Assembly: GCA_034336665.1 (NCBI GenBank)
Contig: CM067592.1
Coordinates: 35,591,889 to 35,655,888 of the forward strand
Direction of reading: 5' to 3'
Source of the DNA: Luscinia megarhynchos
Taxonomy: Eukaryota; Chordata; Aves; Passeriformes; Turdidae
Length of the DNA: 64,000 bases
Both the position numbers and the translations under genes were made by a program. The notes below the pieces were generated by a model. That model had not been told where the DNA came from. It did not search any database and saw nothing but the letters and a program-made list of their open reading frames with translations. How positions within the stretch are numbered: the stretch's first letter is position 1; each line of letters opens with the position of its first letter. Below are positions 50,269 to 63,777 of the stretch, one piece after another.

Positions 50269-50825
50269 TGACAAGGTTTAAGCAATCCCCACATGGCTGC
50301 TTGCTCACTCCTTCAGCAGGAGGATGAGGGACCAAACTAGAAGGGTAAAAGTGAGAAAACTCATGGGTTGAGATAAAGACAGTTTAGTAGGGAAAGAAAA
50401 AGCCACACACACAAGCAAAGCAAAACAAGGAATTAATTCTCTGCTTCCCAGGGACAGGCAGATGTTCAGACATTGCCGGGAGAGCAGGGCCCCATCACAC
50501 ATAAAGAGACCTGGGAATAGAAATGCTCCAAACAGCCCTTCTTCCTCACACTTTACATACTGAGCATGATGTCACATGAGGCTCTGGAATATCCCTTTGG
50601 TCAGCTGGGTCATCTGTCCTGGCTGCATGCCCCCACAAGCTCCCAGACACCCCCAAAGACCTCACTAGTGCAGCCATTTGAAAAAACAGAAAGGCCTTGG
50701 CTCTGTGTGAGCCCTGCTCAGCAATAACAGTTTCTATGATATTAACCCTGTTTTCAGCAAAAATGCAAAACACAGCTCCACGCTAGCCACTGTGAAGAAA
50801 ATTAACTCTACCTCAGCTAAAACCA
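50269..50825 (-). mobile_element. Solo ERVL-type LTR (557 bp) upstream of RASEF
   Basis: Matches the common avian ERVL LTR that starts with the TGGTTT(C/T)AGCTG type on the minus strand. Plus-strand landmarks are CTCATGGGTTGAGATAAAGA, ACATACTGAGCATGATGTCA, GGAATATCCCTTTGGTCAGC and GAAGAAAATTAACTCTACC. The ends are TG...CA. A perfect 5-bp duplication, GATGG, flanks it (50264-50268 and 50826-50830). A degenerate polyadenylation signal (ACTAAA on the minus strand) lies at 50383-50388. No internal ERV genes are seen. Confidence 0.88.
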
Positions 50826-50860
50826 GATGGTTTCTCTTAGTCTCCTTCACTGCAACTGAT

Positions 50861-50912
50861 TGATTCTATATATATTGATTCTATATATGTTGATTCTATA
50901 TATGATTCTATA
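50861..50912. repeat. Short tandem repeat, 15-bp unit TGATTCTATATAT(A/G)T
   Basis: About three and a half copies starting at 50861, 50876, 50891 and 50904, the last ones shortened. It lies 31 bp to the right of the ERVL-type LTR's target duplication. Confidence 0.85.
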
Positions 50913-53900
50913 AGTGCCAGGTCCCAGACAAAGACACTGGAACTCAACTACCTACTCTGTTAGATTGTTTAGGACAATCCCTGGCATTAGTTGGAGCACA
51001 GCTAGCATCTACCATGATTATCTGTCTCAATGAGCACTGACTGGGAGATGGGATGATCCACTTTTTTTGCGGCCCCCCTGTTTTGGAAGGCACATCCAGT
51101 TCAATAATAAAGTAAACACTGCCATGCCCACTGATCTCAGTGTCAGAGAGGTCAGTCCTGGTATTTTTAATTTATAAGGGTAGGAAAAGAATCTGTGTAG
51201 GTCTTTTTATTTATAAAAGGTCAGAATAACATTTGAGATGATAATCCTATTAGAATTTACTTCCTGAATATATCATACTTCAACAAAAGTTCAAATCTAA
51301 ATGCTACATAATTGGGAACATGGAAAATTTGACTTTTCTCCACCTAAGGAAGGTTACTTTTATATCATGAGAGAAATAATGTAAATGTATTCAAAAACCA
51401 TAAGTTATTACTTATTACAATGTATGACCAAAAAATATTGCCATAAAATATGGGAGAGATGAACAAAAATGGAGACGTAGTAAAGCATTCCTAAAGGATC
51501 TTCTAAAGAGGAAAACATTAAACAAAATTAATGGGAAATTTAAAGCAAAAGAAATTAAAGTTTACATGACTCAGAGCAGAAAAGTAAAACAAACCATAAA
51601 ATAATCATACAGTTATAAAGCCACAAAATTTTTCATTTCTACCTATTTAAGGACTTTTCTCAGCATGGAAATTGCAGAGAAGACAATTTATCTCAGCAAC
51701 ACAGTATAAAATCAGAAAGGAAAAAATTAATTCTATTGAACATTTCTTCCACTACAGGGCTAATAAAGAGTGTTGCCTCTCACCTGCTCCCAAAGCATAA
51801 AGAAAAATAATATGTTCTTTTGAGCCCAAATCCCTTAAAAGACTTGATAAACACTTTCCTCAGTATTTACAAAAGTGGAGAAGACTAAAAAAATAAGTAT
51901 TCCAATGTATTTTTTTTCTGTCAGTGAAATTGCCTCCAAGTAAATACTCAAGAACTCTTATGAGAAGTTAATTCTGTGTTTGTAACATAAATGTTTTTGG
52001 TGACAGGCAGACCATCCCCCTAAAGCACCTGATTTCTGAAACCCAAAAATAACAGCTGATGCACACTCAGATGCATTGAATTAGACTTTAGCCATGATGA
52101 GATCTAAGTGCTTTATCTGACTATACTACAGCATTAAAAGCTGTGGGATGTGCTCTGCTGACTCCTGGGGTTTTTCTCAGCACAGAGGCCATCCTGTTCT
52201 CCCACCTGATACCGGAGAAAAAACACCTCATGTCACTTTGTCTTCTGTAGAAATAAGGACAGCTCTAATTTTAAATAGTCATTGTGAACTGATAAGTTTT
52301 AAACTAAAGCTAAGGATAAACAGTGGATAATTTTGAACACAGGAATCTGAGAGGGGGGGAAAGAAAATCTATAAAAACTATTTACGAGCAATCCAGAGCA
52401 ACAGAAAAAGTTATGCTCTTAATAAACAATTTGTTAAGTGATCCATTGTAGTAATGCCAGAGATTTTCATAATTGTTCTTGCTTTCATAATTGTTCTTAC
52501 TTGAACTTCTTTTTTTAAAAAAATGATATTTATATAAAACACCATTTTTATTTTTAAAATCCACTCTTCTTGAGTTTCTGTGCTATGTAATTTTAAATGT
52601 ACTACTTAAAATAACTATATCGTAATGCTATAAAAAATTCTATCCATGAAAGCTGAAATGTTGAAAAAGTGATGGACAACATATGAGAATGTATAACAAC
52701 AGTCATTATGGATTAGTGTAACATGAATATAACATCCTGAAGTGCAAAATAATTCCTGTACGAATGACTGCATTTTAAAATTTAACTGTGAATGGCTTTT
52801 AAAACACATTTCACACTTAATGACAATAATGATGCTTTCATATTTCAATTAAATCCTCAGGATCTATAAGGAAATGCTGCAGCTATAGTCAAGGACTGAA
52901 GGATATTCAAGCTCTCACTTGTCTTCTGTGGTTACCGAAGAGTATTTTAATGGCACCTAAAGTGACATCTCGGCAGAAACTGAGCTCCTTTCATTCCAGA
53001 CTGACCAACAAAAAGCTGGCCAGAAGGACTGAGACCCACAAACAAAAACCAGACTTACCCAACATTCTTCCAGGTGTCTTTAAAAACACCTTCATATGTT
53101 CTATAGGCATAGAGACCTACGCATAACATCTTTTAAAAGCTGAGTCAGTTTTACTGTTGGTTTTCCAATATAATAAATATTAAATGTGGACTATTTCAAC
53201 ATTACTAATGTTGATAAAGTTTTAATTTAATTTTCTATGCTTTAGAAAAATCAAAGGAAAGACAAGGAAATAATGTATAAGTTGGCAAAGGAAAATCCTC
53301 TGGAAAAATAGCAAGATATGAAGAAAATTTTAACCAAATGAGAATTTTAACGTACAGAGTTTGAAAGAGGTCTTTAAAATGCAACTTTAAGTCCATTTAC
53401 AATTCTTCTGAGAAATAAGTAAATACTACCCTCTTCCATTATTTTACTTTTCCTTAAGGAAGGGTGACGTAAGAGAAAAAGCAAAATACATTGTTTTGGT
53501 TTCAACTCTTCACTTGTTTCTCCAGTGGTTTACCATTAAAGCTATTGTTGTGTAACAGGAGCCACCAGAGACCTCACTTGCAGCTCAAGCCTCTTAGGGA
53601 TCAAACTGCCTTGGAAATACAGATTATGGTTAGGGACTAAATAGAATTATTCACTAAACACTTTCTCTATTCTGCAACAAACCAGACTGCAGCTTAAACT
53701 GTCCATTCATCCCAAAGGAGTCACATACAATAAGGTGGTAGGTTTTATAGCTGCATTCACATGGCAAATATACATGCAGATAAGAAAGTCCATGTTTAAA
53801 TTTCTCTTCATAAGCTTGAGCCTGCAATATGTTGGAAAATTTGTGGTGTGGTTATTTCCTGAAACTAGTAGCATACAAAAGAGAAGAGCAATTCTCCTAA

Positions 53901-56900
53901 AGAGAAATGTTATATGTTACTTATATGTCTTACATTACTCCCAATTTTATTCTTTATTCTTATTACCAGCTTCCTTTAACATATTTCCTTCTCTCTTAGA
54001 TAAACAAAAAAACTTCTTGAAATTATCATGATTTTTTTTGTCTCTTCCAAATATTTTCATTCCACCTGAAGAAGGAAAGAAACAAAATCAGTTATTTCAT
54101 ATTCTCTGCCTCTAATGTGATTTCTACTATTTTAAGGACACGAGGATCTCCCCTCTTGATGTATTGCATAATGACTTCCATGTGTTTTCATATTTTGCAA
54201 GACTAGAGTCTTGTCTTACAAAATTGAAGGGACAGAATTAAGAGGGGATCCATATTTAATACAAGACCAATATGAGGGCAGAGGAACAGGTGTTTGAAAG
54301 CTATAGGAGAGAAGTTGGAGAAGAACTGTCAGGAGTTCCACTGATAGTTTAATTACAGGATATGGATCCTGCCAGGTTTGTTTATATTTGGTTGCACATG
54401 GCAACCACCTGTCATGCAGCCATATGAAGACATTTAGGAAATTGAAGAATGCAATAGTCAGGTACTTGGCATATGATCCCAGTGCTTAACCAAGCTAGTT
54501 TAAAGCCAGATATCCCTGAAGGACATATTACCAATCACAGGGAAGAGTTTCCTGGGATAACTGTGACTGAGTTATCCAGCCCAGGAAAGCAGAAGTTTCT
54601 CCTGTGCTGACCTGCCTAGATGCAGCTGGAGCACAGCCCTGCAGGGCTGCCTGCAGTGCCCCTGTGCTCCAGTTTTGATCCAGCCATCACCTGCCAGCAT
54701 CACTGGGGGCCACTCCAAAGTCAATGCAGTGCTTCTGTTTTCTTAAACTGTGAAATTCAGTTAGCCCTGTGAAGTGTACAGTGGCACAGATTATGTTTGC
54801 CAGCTGTGAAAATCAGGCCCGTCCTAAAGTTGTTCTGTAAGTAACTAATTTTAGATGCCTGACCCTGAGGAAGAGGAAACTCAGACTAAAGATTGTGTCA
54901 TAATTACAAAGGAAGACAATGCTTTCATTATGTTAGGTCCTCTCATTAAAATAATATTACTTAACCAATGACTGTTTCCTACTGTCAAAACTAACTGAAG
55001 CCTACCACGAAGAAATGTAAAACTCCCCACACAAAAACATCAGATAGACTCCTGTGAGCCAGTCTGGAGAGTTGGATGCTGCTGGGGCAAGGGCTTGTAC
55101 CCTGCTGGGTTTACTTTAGACTTGTTAGGGCTCTAATCCATCACAAATAATTCCAATTGACTGTGAGGAGCAGAATCTGGCTTTAAGCTTTAATATATAT
55201 TAATTTTTGATAATACCCAATACTGTGTGATATGGAATAGGAAGATCAGATGAAGGATCAGCAGTTCATCATATAAAAGCAGTCTTATGTTATAAAATCA
55301 AAGAATCATGTCAGTATAAATAAATAAATAAATCAGTCAAATGCAACCTTAACAGAAAACTTTTAAGCAACCTCAGAGCTTTTAAAACATGCATGATTTC
55401 TTTGTCAAAGAAAGTCAGATAAAATGGGCAAGGATACGTTTCCATCAGCCTAATTTATAATACACATTCTTTGCACAGAATGCTTAAAAACTGTTTTAAG
55501 AACAGTGCAGCTGATTTCTAGTACTATTCACTCTTCTTCCTAGTGTAATTTATTTCAAGGAATGTGCCATAGGAAAAAAACCTGTTGAATTATTAAAAAA
55601 TATATATTCTTCCTTACCAGTGGTAATAGTTTTCACTGGATGATATTACTACAACAACTGAAGTATGTCATCCTTACCAATAAATAATGCATAACCTGAT
55701 TTCTCAGGTACGAACTGCTTCAATCAGATAAAAATTTGCTCCTTTTGCTCAATTTCTCACAATTAGTTTAGCTGAAAACAACTGATACTATAATGAAATT
55801 TCTGAAAACTTTTACAGAATGTCACCTTTAGGAACTATGAATTACCTACCCCTAAATAATCAGGTATTTTCCCCTTTTTACACAGAAAACTGTTTTGCAA
55901 ATCCATAAAACCTGCAAGATGTCAGCCACCTGTGTGTTTCAAAGCATCAGCCCTTAAAGAAGGAGAGACGCTTAGTATGGGGCTAGTACGTGTAATCCTT
56001 ATGCACCACTCTCCCCCAAGAGATCCTTCTTTTCCCCAGAAACTTGGTACAAGTTGAAATTACAGTTTGGCCATTTGTACAGAATTTTATGCATCCCTGG
56101 CAGCCTGATCAAAGCAACTGCTTTCTGTGACTGCCAGACATTAGGGCATCCCAGTCTTCTGCAGGTATAGAGGCAGCACATGCACTGAGCCTGCACTTCT
56201 TCCATGCACTGAACCCTTGTGCACTCAATCAGCACAGCTAACACAGTGGGTTCAAATCTCGTTCCACTTGCTACCTATGTGCTGACCACTACAGTGTGTG
56301 TGCTACTTGTCAGTGTTCCTCAAGTGAAATTCATGTAGCTTACAGTCTCACCCTATCAATTAACATGAGTAAAATGTACTAGTTATTAGCATTAATTAAA
56401 AATAATAACTTTATTATGTGCTACCTTTTGGTCTTAAGATAATGCAGTTCTTTTAATGTATATTCATTCATGTGTATGTGCATATATAAATATAAAATGT
56501 TAATTTTAGACAAGATTAACAGAAGTGGAACATGCTTATGAGAATAAGAAAGAAATTTCCTTACAGAACATTGCTTAAAAACATGTATATTAAGAGGATC
56601 ATTTGAGTACTACTCATCTATTAAGTACTTAATAAGCAGCTGGTTGGCTAATATGTGAGATTAAAAATGGGTAGCTGTCATTAGTTTGGTCAGAAATAAA
56701 CTAACATGCCCCTTCAGCTGGAAGAGTTAGTCCAGACAAGGAGGACTGATATGCTCCATGCTCCTGTACAGATGTGAAGCAGAAATCATGTGAAGCAGTT
56801 CAGCCTGCACTGAGTTCAACAGCTGCATCAGGCAACTCACAAGTCTGACATTCACTTTCATCTGTTGCCCAAACCATCAGAGAAGTTTTCTGTCCCCTTA

Positions 56901-58814
56901 AGTCAGACAGGTTCTGGAGTCAAAACTGGATTTCACGAATGAATTTGAATTCATTTATACTTGTTGCCCACTGAGGGTGTTCTGAGCCAGCTAGATGAGC
57001 TCCTGATTAGAATAAAGTCAGAGACCAGCATTTCCTCCCAACAAATCACAGTGAAAAATCTGCTACTGAGTAAAATATATTGGCTGTCTGAGCTATTAAA
57101 TCGCCTTCCTCCTCTCCTGCCAAACAAGGATTTTACCTAAAACTCAGCTCCACTACATTTCAGAAGAAATCTATGCTGACATCTACATAACCCTTAACTT
57201 CGTTTGCATTATTTTTTTATTTGCTGCTCTCCACCCTAAGCAAGCATCTGAGGAAAAGGACTGGCCACTGGCTATAAACAAAAGACAAATAAGTCTCATC
57301 TGGCTGAGCTCCTCTGTCCTCTGCGTCACACTTATTTGCAATAACAAATGGAATGTCAGAAACACACATATATATATACATATATATATACAGAAATAGA
57401 AACCACGGATTCAGATGTTTTCTGATTCCATGTATTAGAAGGAAATTCAATGACAAGCCAGAAATGCTCCAGAGTACTCGTTATCTGGATAGTTAAAAGA
57501 TGTCACAATTCATACCCTTATTTTTCTGTTTATTCTTTAGCTGTCAAGATTCCTTTTATCACAGGGTGATACTTATACCTTACTGTCAAAATATTTTATG
57601 TTAAAAATTATTTTGTTTTTTAATCTGCAATATTAGTGTAACACACATATCCACAGTATAGTCCTTCTGCTTCTTAGATTTGTATAGTATGAAAAATACC
57701 AAACCACTTATTTATTGCAAAGATTAGCTAGTTTTCTCTTGTTCTTGTGCATCTTGTTGCTTTATTTCTCTAAATATCATAGCTTTCACTGTTAACAAGC
57801 TCTTAGTGTTTCACAGAGTTTGACTGTTTTTCCTAGCAAATCACTTGCCTGTTATATATTCTGAAATATAAAATTCATGTAGGTTGATATTCAGATTCTT
57901 ACACAGCATATCAACCAATTGAAATTGTATAATATATTCATGTATGTACGTATTGGAAATATATACATATATTCTGTTCTCTTCCATGTTTAATTAGCTC
58001 TGTTATAGCACAGAATCCTTTTAGAGAAGAAAGTAAGCAGTCAAATCTGAACAATCAGATGGTGACATTCTCAAGGAGAATTAATTCATGTTATGACTCT
58101 TGTTCAGTTTCAATATCTGGAATGAAACCTGATCTCTTTTTAACGAATTTAAATACATGTAAGGGCAAGGGATATTAAGGACATACTGCCTACCAGGCAG
58201 TAGGGAATTTGATGGGGTTTTGCCTTATCTCTTGACTTGTCTCGAACCTGTGGTCAGGTTCACTTCTCAAAGCTCAGTCTACACTAAAAGCTCTAATGCA
58301 GTGTTTCTGGAGTGTGAAAAACACATCTCCAAACAACTGTGATGATTAATCCCCTCAGGTAATCACAACTCAGCTGTCAAAACCACCAAGTTATCACCAG
58401 GTGCTATTCTGCATAGAATAAAGATTTACAGTTCTGCAAAACAAGCACTGTTTGCAGCAGCTACATCCCCATTTCAGGAACAGTTAAGGAAAATTTTCCT
58501 TGGACATTATATTGCTATCCACCTTCCAATGTAAACACAATTGTGCACACCTTTACTTAGGTCAAATAAGATGATGAAACTTCCAAGCCAAAACATTTAA
58601 GCTTTTAAGATAAAATTTTTAAGTCAAAAAAACTGGATTGTCCCAGTAAACAGATAATTTTTACTGAACATGGTATTTTGAATGTCAGTTATTTTTTACC
58701 ATGTTTTTCAACCAGGATATCTAAAACATTAGCAGTAATCGGGCATCCATTGGCAGAAGTACCTTGAAAACAAAAATGCAAAATTTCTCCTTTCAGTCTG
58801 GGAAGGAGAAAAAA
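50913..58814. other. Intergenic, no gene recognised
   Basis: AT-rich with no recognised coding exon. A GC-richer patch at about 54.5-54.75 kb holds an 11-bp perfect-stem hairpin. A TAAA run lies near 55.32 kb and a TA run near 57.37 kb. Confidence 0.6.
57364..57393. repeat. (TA)n microsatellite
   Basis: CACATATATATATACATATA followed by more TA units. Simple repeat in intergenic sequence. Confidence 0.8.
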
Positions 58815-59099
<285 letters not shown>

Positions 59100-62000
59100 A
59101 AGAAACAAACAAACAGCAAAAAAACCCACAGAAAAGCAAACACAAGACAACAACAAAAAACACAACAACAAATCAACCAAAACAATTTCATTTGCTTCAG
59201 GTTTTTCTTTGTGACAAATTTCTGCCAGCACATTTAAAAATACATAGACATGTGTATATATATATAAACTCATGTTTATCATATACAAAGTGTAGACTTT
59301 GGTATGAAATTTAGCTATATTTGCACTACCTTATGTGTGTTTAGTTACATGTTTGATATGTTTCAAAACTAAATAAATATTTTTGTAGGTGTGAATAGGG
59401 TACACCTTTGCAAAACTCTAGCTGTTTACTGATGTGGCTGTACAATGCAGTTTCACTTCAGTTTGAGTTGAAGTTGTTAGCCTCAGTGTAATATTATAGC
59501 AATGCCCTTGTTCTTTACATTCTAGTCCAATATAACTCATTCATTAGTTAAAGTCACAGATGTTGACTAGAAAATAATGGACAGTAAAGGTAATTTTTTT
59601 TCTTGGTCTACTGTTACAAATAAAACAAATTCATTGGAGAAATGCACTACTCAGAGGTGACTGGTAGGTAGCTACATACAGCAGTTTAGAGTGTAAGTTT
59701 AGCACATTGCTCTCTGCTCAGCCTCAGGAGTTATGAAGCATGAGCTGTGGGCAGCAACAGCAAGCAATTACTCTCCCAGCTCACTGGCAGCTCATCTTTA
59801 GTTAGCTCTCAGTGTGACAGCACTCACCACACTCACTCTTACGGGCAGCCAGTGTGTATTTACAGTGTGTGTGAATGCAGACAGTGCCTGGGTTTGTGTC
59901 CTTCCTCGCCGCTGTTCAGCCAGTTAAATCCCCCATCCCAACCCCAGCGGTGCAGTGAAGCCTTTGGGACCTGCACTCCTCTCTGTCCTCTGAACAGAAG
60001 GCGGGTTCACAGCTGATAATCACATCACAAGGCTGCCTTTAATCACTCCTCACAAAGCAATCTAAAGTCCTTTGTAAGTTCTTTTATTTTTCTCTTGGTT
60101 ACAGTCCACTGAATGCCAGTGTCTGTGAACTGAAGCCAGGTATTATGGGCTGCCCCACTCAGACACCCCCTGTGGTTTTCCTCTGGTTGACATTCTGTCC
60201 CCTTGGCAACTGAATTCTCTCTACCCCCACTCTGAAACCTATTCACTCCAGTAGAATGAAACCAATTGTAAATACCAGAAACTTTACTGTGGTACCACAA
60301 ATCATTTCTCTGTAAGACAGGATACAAACATGAATTTCCAATGGAAACAAGAAAACTTGTGTTAATCAATGAAAGACTTATTATTACTCTCCTATGGAAC
60401 AAAGCACTGAAACGGGTTTCTATTGCATTTTTAAAGTCAATTACCAATCAATGGTTCACTTATGCAATCTTAAAATCACTAAGGTACTGCAAATAAAATA
60501 TTTATATTGAATTGACTCATTGGACTCCAGTTAAATACTGTAGTTTCTTTCCTTCTTTTTCTTTCATATTTGACATGATAGATATATTAAGAAGATCAAA
60601 AATTATTTATAATTTTAATCCAATATTCTTCCCCTACTTGTCTGCCAAGATAATCTTGTATTGTCATCATGCTTGACAGGTCACGTCTTTCCAGTGACCT
60701 CTAGGAATAAAAGCATCATAATTGGTCCCATTAGCAGTTAATAAAAATATGAACTGAAGAGATGGATATAGGAATTCTTGAGTTACTACAGAGCTGTGCA
60801 ACCAGCCAGATTTTTTCAAGTTTGCTATAAATCACTGGGAAGAAGACCATGTATAAATTTAAGATGAACCTCAAAATCTGTAAACAAAGAGGAAAGAAAG
60901 AACCTGCCTCTCACAGAAACCACTAGGATCCTTTCTATTTCCAGTAATGGAAGTTGTATTGCTTCTGAAATGTAGTTTTATTAAATGAGCTATGAGTAGA
61001 AAGATTACTTAGCCCAAGTTTCATAAAACAGCAATTTCCCAGCACCAGAGCTAAGAATTAATATTGCTACCAAATAAAGTCTTACTAAATACTCGAAAAT
61101 ACGTCCCATAACTGCTTTATCAGAGTGGATTTTTTTTTAATTCACTCATCTGAAACTTACAGAAAAGGATATATAATGAAATAGTTATTGCACACAAAAA
61201 ACTGCTGCATAAAACAATTTAATTATTCTTAATAATCTTCTATGTCTTAAAATTATTTTACTGCGCAATCTAAGACTCTCATTAGGAAGCATGCAGCCAC
61301 AGCTAACATTCGGAAGAAAACTAGTAAATTTATATAACTGACAATCTACTTACAAACTAATTTCTTTTACCAGTAATGTTGGGTTTGCTGCTAAAGGATT
61401 TGTTCACCTTACTTGGTTGTTACCCAGCTCAAACTACTGATTTGGGGCACAATACATATATGAAATGTGTTAAATAGCTTTTCTGTACGTGTGTGTTTGC
61501 AACTGTGCACTTACCCAGTTGCATATGAAGTATCAGTCTACTGATAGTCAACAAGACCACTTGAGTCCTGCTGTTGAGAGACTTTTCCCTACGACAATAA
61601 GCAGTAACACCTATGAGATTCCAACAGTCAAAATGTCAAAAACTATCTTATTTCTTCACTTCTTGCCTTTTGAGAAGCATCTTGACACTACTGATGCATA
61701 CTCAGATTTGTTGCCTAATCCTGATGGACAGAAGCCTGCCACACTCACTCAGTTTGGTTTCAGCTATGAAGCCAGAAACATCATAAGACCACCACTGAAA
61801 ACTCTCAACTATAGAGGACCAAGAGCAAAGACTGTGAACAGCTCAAAACATTCTTTCTATACTAGAACAAACCACTGCCATATACTGAAATAGATTACAA
61901 ACATTTTTTCATTTATTTGTAAATATTTGCACATAGCATGTTTCCCTTGATTGCTTCTGAGAACAACACAGAGAACAGTGCCAAAAAATTTATTTGGTAT

Positions 62001-62884
62001 CTACTCTTACTCTCTCTTCAAGGTCTGTTAGCATATTGCAGAGCAGGGTAAGATTGACTGAAAGAGAGTAGTTATTAGCTTTTGCTATTTTTTCCCCTTC
62101 ACTAATAGTGAAATTTAATTATTTCTCTGAAAATTTCTCAATGAATGGAAATTATACATAGCACAAAAAAGTTCTGAGCTTGCTTCTCCTCCTTTCAAAA
62201 ACAAGCACTAATTAAGGGCTTTTAGTCTTCCTGCATCCCTTTCTCCACAATTACAACTTTATATCTATGGCTGAGGTTTTATCTGGCTGCACTTTAGGAA
62301 CAGTAGTTAGGAGGAAGCACAGAAGGCCCAATCAATTGCAAACATCTAAATTATCCAGGTGTTATCTTACCTGTATCTTCCCTACAAAATGTTGAGCACT
62401 TACGCATTCATCTCTGTTATCAATGATTTTATCCAAATGACTGTAGTTACTTTATGCAAACCTTGATGTAAATATTTTTCCCACATTGTCTGTCAATCAC
62501 TTTCCTTGTCCAAATAATACAATTTTTTAATCTTCCTCTTAATGCCAGTTTTGTAGAATGACTTCCTGTAACTAGGGATAAAATGCTCTAGCTGTGTCTC
62601 CTCTGGAAATATGTAGCTATCTTGTTAATTAACACAATCAATGGCATGTAACAGCTCCTAGTAATATATGTTTCAAACATCAAATTCTCTGAGTCATCTC
62701 ACAGTGCTGAGACAGTTCCCTAGGAAGCCATTATAGATCTGTATAGATCATTATAGATCTAAGCTCCCCAGTCTTACACTATGCTCACATGTAATTAACA
62801 GAAAATGCTGTGTATTTTCTTTGTCATGTACGGCCTTGATAATGGATTTCATCTGCTTTTCTGTGCGTTCACCAAATAATTTGA
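59100..62884. other. Intergenic, no gene recognised
   Basis: AT-rich, with a GC-richer patch at about 59.72-60.25 kb and a 134-codon plus-strand ORF (61489-61893) without domain or codon-bias evidence. No repeat family was recognised. Confidence 0.55.
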
Positions 62885-63026
62885 GGATGTCCCACATCTC
62901 TGGAAGGCCAGGTTGGATGGGGTTTGAGCAACCTGATCTGGTGAGTGGCATTCATGACCATGGTAGCTGGTTTGGAACAAGATGGTCTTTAGGGTCCCTT
63001 CCAACTCAAGACTTTCTGGGACTGTA
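62885..63026 (+). mobile_element. CR1 LINE 3' tail fragment
   Basis: Sense CR1 3' end: CATCTCTGGAAGGCCAGGTT, GGATGGGGTTTGAGCAACCT, GGTAGCTGGTTTGGAAC and GGTCCCTTCCAACTCAAGAC. The terminal microsatellite is eroded. Small ORFs across it on both strands are by-products. Confidence 0.88.
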
Positions 63027-63777
63027 GGTGTGCAAAAGTACATCTATGACAATTGCTGCCTGTGAACATTTTCCTCTTCAATGTGGCAACACGCAGAGAA
63101 AACTAAGCCTAAATGGAATTTGAAGAAAAAATGTCTGAACTTGGTAGAGACCAGATGAGTCAAATGAGCTTCAGGACCGCCCCACTTTTTTTTTTCCTGG
63201 TTTTATACAAAATAAGGTTCTTATCTGTTTAATTCTTCCCCTATATAAATGTCACATTCAGAAATGTGCCATATCAGATAACTTTTCACCAGGTCCTGTT
63301 GAAAAGAAGGCTGAAGACACGCAACTGCTAAACAAAAAACATCCTGTTTAACTCTTTAAATCACAGATGATCGCTTGCTCAGTATATTAAAAGAAAGAAA
63401 AAACCAAAAAAATGTGGTGACATAGGGTCCCCCTCATGTTTTTTGTTATGAAAATCTTAAATTTCCACACAAACCCTTCAAATTTATAAGGACTAGTAAC
63501 AGACAGGCAAAAAGGTACTCTGAAAGGAAATCAACTCTGTGTAAAAAACAATCTTCTAAATCATCTAAATGATCAAAATCAAGGAATTCTTAATTCATCA
63601 CTTTTAGGATGGATAACTAATTAGGCATACTGACAGATCATAGTACTAGACATCAGCATCCCCCCCTGTGCTTATGGTTGCATTTGCTGGAGTGACAATG
63701 GGTCACTTTTGAAACCACATGTTCAAGACTTATTACCGGTTCTGCATTGCTCTTTCTCTTGCATTAATGAGGAGGTT
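63027..63777. other. Intergenic spacer, no gene recognised
   Basis: AT-rich sequence between the CR1 tail and the truncated LTR. It has a T-run near 63190 and a C-run near 63660. No ORF of interest. Confidence 0.55.

Noticed and set aside
49392..50271. 147- and 130-codon plus-strand ORFs
   Set aside because: No homology recognised. The second runs up to the LTR boundary. Composition is non-coding-like.
56247..56262. GGTTCAAATCTC resembling a tRNA B box
   Set aside because: No acceptor stem, anticodon arm or A box at the proper spacing.
61489..61893. 134-codon plus-strand ORF
   Set aside because: No recognisable domain, no upstream promoter or splice context. Its length is not unusual for this much DNA.
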